From Armatimonadota bacterium (GTDB lineage Bacteria > Armatimonadota > Zipacnadia > Zipacnadales > VGFC01), in contig VGFB01000099.1 in assembly GCA_016869015.1 (NCBI GenBank), positions 1-9,045 of the forward strand: a DNA stretch of 9,045 nucleotides, in the 5' to 3' direction. Position 1 is the stretch's first letter; each line of letters begins with the position of its first letter. This document shows positions 7,270 to 9,045 of this stretch, one piece after another. Both the position numbers and the translations under genes were made by a program. The notes beneath the pieces were generated by a model. The model was not told where the DNA came from. It searched no databases and saw nothing but the letters and a program-made list of their open reading frames with translations.

Positions 7270-8031
7270 CTACACGTCGAACGTCTCGTACGCCGCGCCG
7301 ATGGCCTCGAGGACATCACCCTTGGGGATGAACTCGTGACCGACGTAGCCCTGGTAGTCCGTGTCGGCGATCGCCCGCGCGACGGCCGGGTAGTAGATCT
7401 CCTGGGTCTCGTCCATGTCGTTGCGGCCCGGGTTGCCCGCGGTGTGGAAATGGCCGATGTACTCGATGTTGTCGCGGATGGTGCGGAGGAGGTCGCCTTC
7501 CATGATCTGCATGTGGTAGATGTCGTAAAGCAGCTTCACGTTGGGCGAGCCGACGAGCCTGCAGACCTCGACGCCCCAGGGCGTCCGGTCGCACTGGTAG
7601 TCCTTGTGGTCGACCTTGCTGTTCAGCAGCTCGACGCAGAGGGTGATGCCGGCCTGCTCCGCCGCGCCGGCGACGCGCTTCAGCCCCTCGGCGCAGATTC
7701 GCGCGCCCTCATCGTCGGCTAGGCCCTCGCGGTTGCCGCTGAAGCAGATGAGGCTGGGGATCTTGTTGGCAACGGCCTTGTCGAGGTTGGCCCGGATCTC
7801 CGCCTCGATCCGGTCGTGGTTGCTGCGCTTGTTCAGCCCGTCGACCAGCGTCCCGTGGCCGCCGATGATGGCGACCTGCATCCCGACTTCGTCAATGACC
7901 GACCAGTACTCCTCGGGGCCCATCTCGATCGAGGCATACCCGATCCGCGCGGCCTCCCCGATCAGCTGTACCGGGTCGAGGTCCGGTCGCGCGTAACACC
8001 ACCAGGAGAGTGACTGCTTCAGACGGCCCAT
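7270..8031 (-). CDS. Hydroxypyruvate isomerase-like TIM-barrel sugar isomerase/epimerase
   Basis: This is a 253-residue protein of the AP-endonuclease-2/Hyi superfamily, the usual length for the family. The expected metal and catalytic residues are in order: Glu134 in LCVELLNSK, Asp170 in VKLLYDIYHMQ, His196 in GHFHTAGNPGR and Glu233 in GHEFIPKG. The stretch NPGRNDMDETQEIYYPAVARAI is the signature loop of Hyi-type enzymes. It probably interconverts small keto and aldehyde sugars or hydroxypyruvate/tartronate semialdehyde in the cytoplasm, but related ketose epimerases look alike, so the substrate is open. An in-frame GTG at 8064 would add 11 residues but lacks a ribosome binding site; the ATG at 8031 has AAAGGCGGG upstream and begins at the conserved LKQSLSWWCY. 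It is the first gene of the minus-strand run and is divergent from the small gene at 8172. Confidence 0.85.
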   Translation of the reverse strand: MGRLKQSLSWWCYARPDLDPVQLIGEAARIGYASIEMGPEEYWSVIDEVGMQVAIIGGHGTLVDGLNKRSNHDRIEAEIRANLDKAVANKIPSLICFSGNREGLADDEGARICAEGLKRVAGAAEQAGITLCVELLNSKVDHKDYQCDRTPWGVEVCRLVGSPNVKLLYDIYHMQIMEGDLLRTIRDNIEYIGHFHTAGNPGRNDMDETQEIYYPAVARAIADTDYQGYVGHEFIPKGDVLEAIGAAYETFDV

Positions 8032-8171
8032 GCCTGTCCCGCCTTTCAGGTTCCAGTGAATCACGGCGGCAACAGGTTCGTTGCGGGAGCAGCGAACTCC
8101 TCGCGGCCGCCGCGTACGCGCCAGGCTTCCAGCGCGACGCGCTTTGGTGTAGAATGGCGGCGGAGGGAGAC
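8032..8171. promoter_or_regulatory. Divergent intergenic region
   Basis: The 140 bp separate the Hyi-like gene (minus) from the small-protein/nucleotidyltransferase pair (plus), so promoters for both directions are expected. On the plus strand TAGAAT at 8150-8155 could be a -10 box, with a poor -35 (TTCCAG, 8127-8132) 17 bp upstream; this would give a leader of about 10 nt before the GTG at 8172. I see no clear promoter for the minus strand. Confidence 0.3.
8162..8168 (+). promoter_or_regulatory. Strong Shine-Dalgarno deciding the start at 8172
   Basis: GGAGGGA lies 3 nt before GTG 8172 (about 5 nt counted from the GGAGG core). The alternative ATG at 8154 has no such site and overlaps the candidate -10 box, so the GTG is preferred. 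Confidence 0.55.
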
Positions 8172-8375
8172 GTGAACGACTTCAGGGTCAACAGGAAGGT
8201 GTTCTCGGTCGGGTCGCGGGACGACCCGGATGATGCGCTCGAGTACTGGCTGAGCAAGCCCCCTGTGGAGCGACTGCGGGCCCTCGAGGCGCTGAGGCAG
8301 GCCTTCTATGGCTATACCACCGATACAGGACGACTTAAGAGAGTTCTTGAGGTTGCTCGGCGCGAAGGGCGCTAG
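8172..8375 (+). CDS. Small nucleotidyltransferase-associated protein (possible antitoxin or partner)
   Basis: This is a 67-residue, mostly helical, charged protein starting at GTG 8172 with a strong Shine-Dalgarno; an ATG at 8154 would add six residues. The core reads DALEYWLSKPPVERLRALEALRQAFYGY and ends TGRLKRVLEVARREGR. This LEYW..PP.ERL..le.lR..fyG. pattern is one I associate with small proteins encoded just upstream of minimal nucleotidyltransferases, and the next gene here is one. The two overlap by 68 nt, which implies translational coupling and a joint function. No DNA-binding domain is obvious. A toxin-antitoxin role is inferred from the arrangement only; it could also be a chaperone-like partner. 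Confidence 0.7.
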   Translation: MNDFRVNRKVFSVGSRDDPDDALEYWLSKPPVERLRALEALRQAFYGYTTDTGRLKRVLEVARREGR

Positions 8376-8781
8376 GTTCCTGCTCGTAGGCGGCTACGCC
8401 GTGAACTACTACGGGTATGTGCGGGCGACCGGGGACATGGACGTCTGGGTCGGGCCGAGCGCGGAGAACGCCGAGAGGGTCGCCGCCGCGATCCGGGAGT
8501 TCGGCTTCGACGTGCCGGAGCTCTCTCCTGAACTGTTCACCGATCCCGACGCGGTGGTGCGGATGGGCGAGCGGCCGTTTCGCATTGAGGTCCTGACAAC
8601 CATTTCCGGTGTCGCCTTCGACGAATGCTACGAGAAGCGAGTCGTCGAGCACCTGGGCGACACCGAGGTTCCATTCATCAGCCTGGACCACCTGAAGACG
8701 AACAAGCGCGCCGCCGGTCGGCCCAAGGATCGGGCGGATGTCCACGAACTGAGCGCCCGCCGGCGCCGGAGGACGCCGTAG
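8308..8781 (+). CDS. Minimal nucleotidyltransferase (AbiEii/DUF6036-like)
   Basis: This 157-residue protein has the minimal nucleotidyltransferase core: DDLREFLRLLGAKGARFLL leading into VGGYAVNYYG (Gly28-Gly29), then RATGDMDVWV with the two catalytic acids Asp43 and Asp45, and a third acid at Glu94 in FRIEVLT. The C-terminal motif FISLDHLKTNKRAAGRPKDRADVHEL is typical of this group. Such enzymes transfer nucleotides to a protein or RNA partner and often occur in toxin-antitoxin or abortive-infection modules. The ATG at 8308 has GAGGCAGG upstream and lies inside the preceding gene; the family normally has the DFxEFLxLL segment, which supports this early start. The last residues (SARRRRRTP) are unusually arginine-rich. 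It runs convergent to the HepT-like fragment, 46 bp away. Confidence 0.85.
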   Translation: MAIPPIQDDLREFLRLLGAKGARFLLVGGYAVNYYGYVRATGDMDVWVGPSAENAERVAAAIREFGFDVPELSPELFTDPDAVVRMGERPFRIEVLTTISGVAFDECYEKRVVEHLGDTEVPFISLDHLKTNKRAAGRPKDRADVHELSARRRRRTP

Positions 8782-8827
8782 GGACCCGCGCTGCCATCAC
8801 CGTCGGGCCAGGCCGTTCGGCCGCGGC
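8782..8827. other. Convergent intergenic spacer
   Basis: This 46-bp gap lies between two convergent stop codons. A short GGCCG-TT-CGGCC palindrome at 8811-8822 could help termination, but it has no T-tract and is too short to call. Confidence 0.3.
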
Positions 8828-9045
8828 TCACGCCCTGCCCATCTCGTCCGCCCCCAGCTCATCCAACAGCCCTTGGACAGTGGCCTTGAGGTTGGGTAGG
8901 TCGTTCTCGACGACGGCCCATACAACGTCGGGGTCGGTCCTGTAGTACTGGTGGACCAGGATGTGCCGTATCCCAACGATCTGGGACCAGGGGACCTGCG
9001 GACGAAGCTCGCGAAGCTCACTGCTGAACGGACGAACCGCTTCGC
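8828..9045 (-). CDS. hepT: HepT-like RNase toxin (DUF86), C-terminal part, 5' end off the window
   Basis: The frame read from 9043 down to the TGA at 8828-8830 encodes the last 71 residues of a HepT/DUF86 protein. It contains VPWSQIVGIRHILVHQYY, with the RX4HXY motif (Arg26, His31, Tyr33 of the visible part) that forms the RNase active site and whose tyrosine is the target of AMPylation in HepT-MntA systems. The family-typical DPDVVWAVVENDLPNLKATVQ follows. The N-terminal helices lie outside the window. A cognate MntA-type nucleotidyltransferase would be expected next to it, probably beyond the right edge on the same strand. The nucleotidyltransferase at 8308-8781 is convergent, has its own small partner, and is less likely to be the cognate antitoxin. 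Confidence 0.85.
   Translation of the reverse strand, partial: EAVRPFSSELRELRPQVPWSQIVGIRHILVHQYYRTDPDVVWAVVENDLPNLKATVQGLLDELGADEMGRA

Noticed and set aside
7030..7722. 230-codon plus-strand open frame
   Set aside because: It is antisense to the GxxExxY and Hyi-like genes and spans the inverted repeat, with no domain signature.
8811..8822. Rho-independent terminator between the convergent genes
   Set aside because: The stem is only 4-5 bp and there is no T-run on either side.
8797..9021. 74-codon minus-strand frame rich in Ser/Thr/Pro
   Set aside because: It is the wrong frame. Another minus-strand frame here gives an unmistakable HepT C-terminus with the RX4HXY motif.

Overview
This is a GC-rich (roughly two-thirds G+C), densely coded bacterial window, probably chromosomal. 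Six genes on the minus strand form a long co-directional run, read from about 8031 down to the left edge. A short toxin-antitoxin-like region sits at the right end. The gene set (two DUF4838 proteins, a GxxExxY protein with flanking CACGAAGACG-type repeats, a hydroxypyruvate-isomerase-like TIM barrel, minimal nucleotidyltransferase modules) suggests an environmental bacterium of the Planctomycetota/PVC or Armatimonadota kind. This is inferred from gene content only; no rRNA or tRNA is present to settle it.

Layout of the minus-strand run, in transcription order: a Hyi-family sugar isomerase/epimerase (8031-7270); a GxxExxY protein with PD-(D/E)XK-like residues (7137-6712); a tandem repeat array (6412-6697); a GT2 polyprenyl-phosphate sugar synthase-like transferase with two C-terminal membrane helices (6404-5415); a multi-pass GT-C (ArnT/PMT-like) membrane protein (5368-4037); and two paralogous DUF4838 proteins (4015-1748, and 1715 running off the left edge). 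The last four genes are 21-46 bp apart, each with a plausible Shine-Dalgarno sequence, so they look like one operon. A coherent reading is that the GT2 enzyme makes a lipid-linked sugar, the GT-C enzyme transfers it outside the membrane, and the DUF4838 proteins act on envelope or external glycans. The DUF4838 role is inference.

The most interesting structure is at 6412-7260. The GxxExxY gene is bracketed by copies of one repeat in opposite orientation: six tandem copies on its 3' side and one inverted copy on its 5' side. The whole unit fills the gap between the isomerase stop codon and the GT2 start codon almost exactly. It resembles a compact repeat-plus-nuclease-like element inserted into an operon junction. 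The array also has internal order: a strict A/B alternation, and one long unit with 9-bp subrepeats.

At the right end, on the plus strand, a 67-residue protein (8172-8375) overlaps by 68 nt a minimal nucleotidyltransferase (8308-8781). These converge on a HepT-like (DUF86) RNase toxin fragment on the minus strand (8828 to the right edge). The stretch from 6412 to the right edge is therefore an accessory cluster of selfish or defence-like genes around one metabolic gene.
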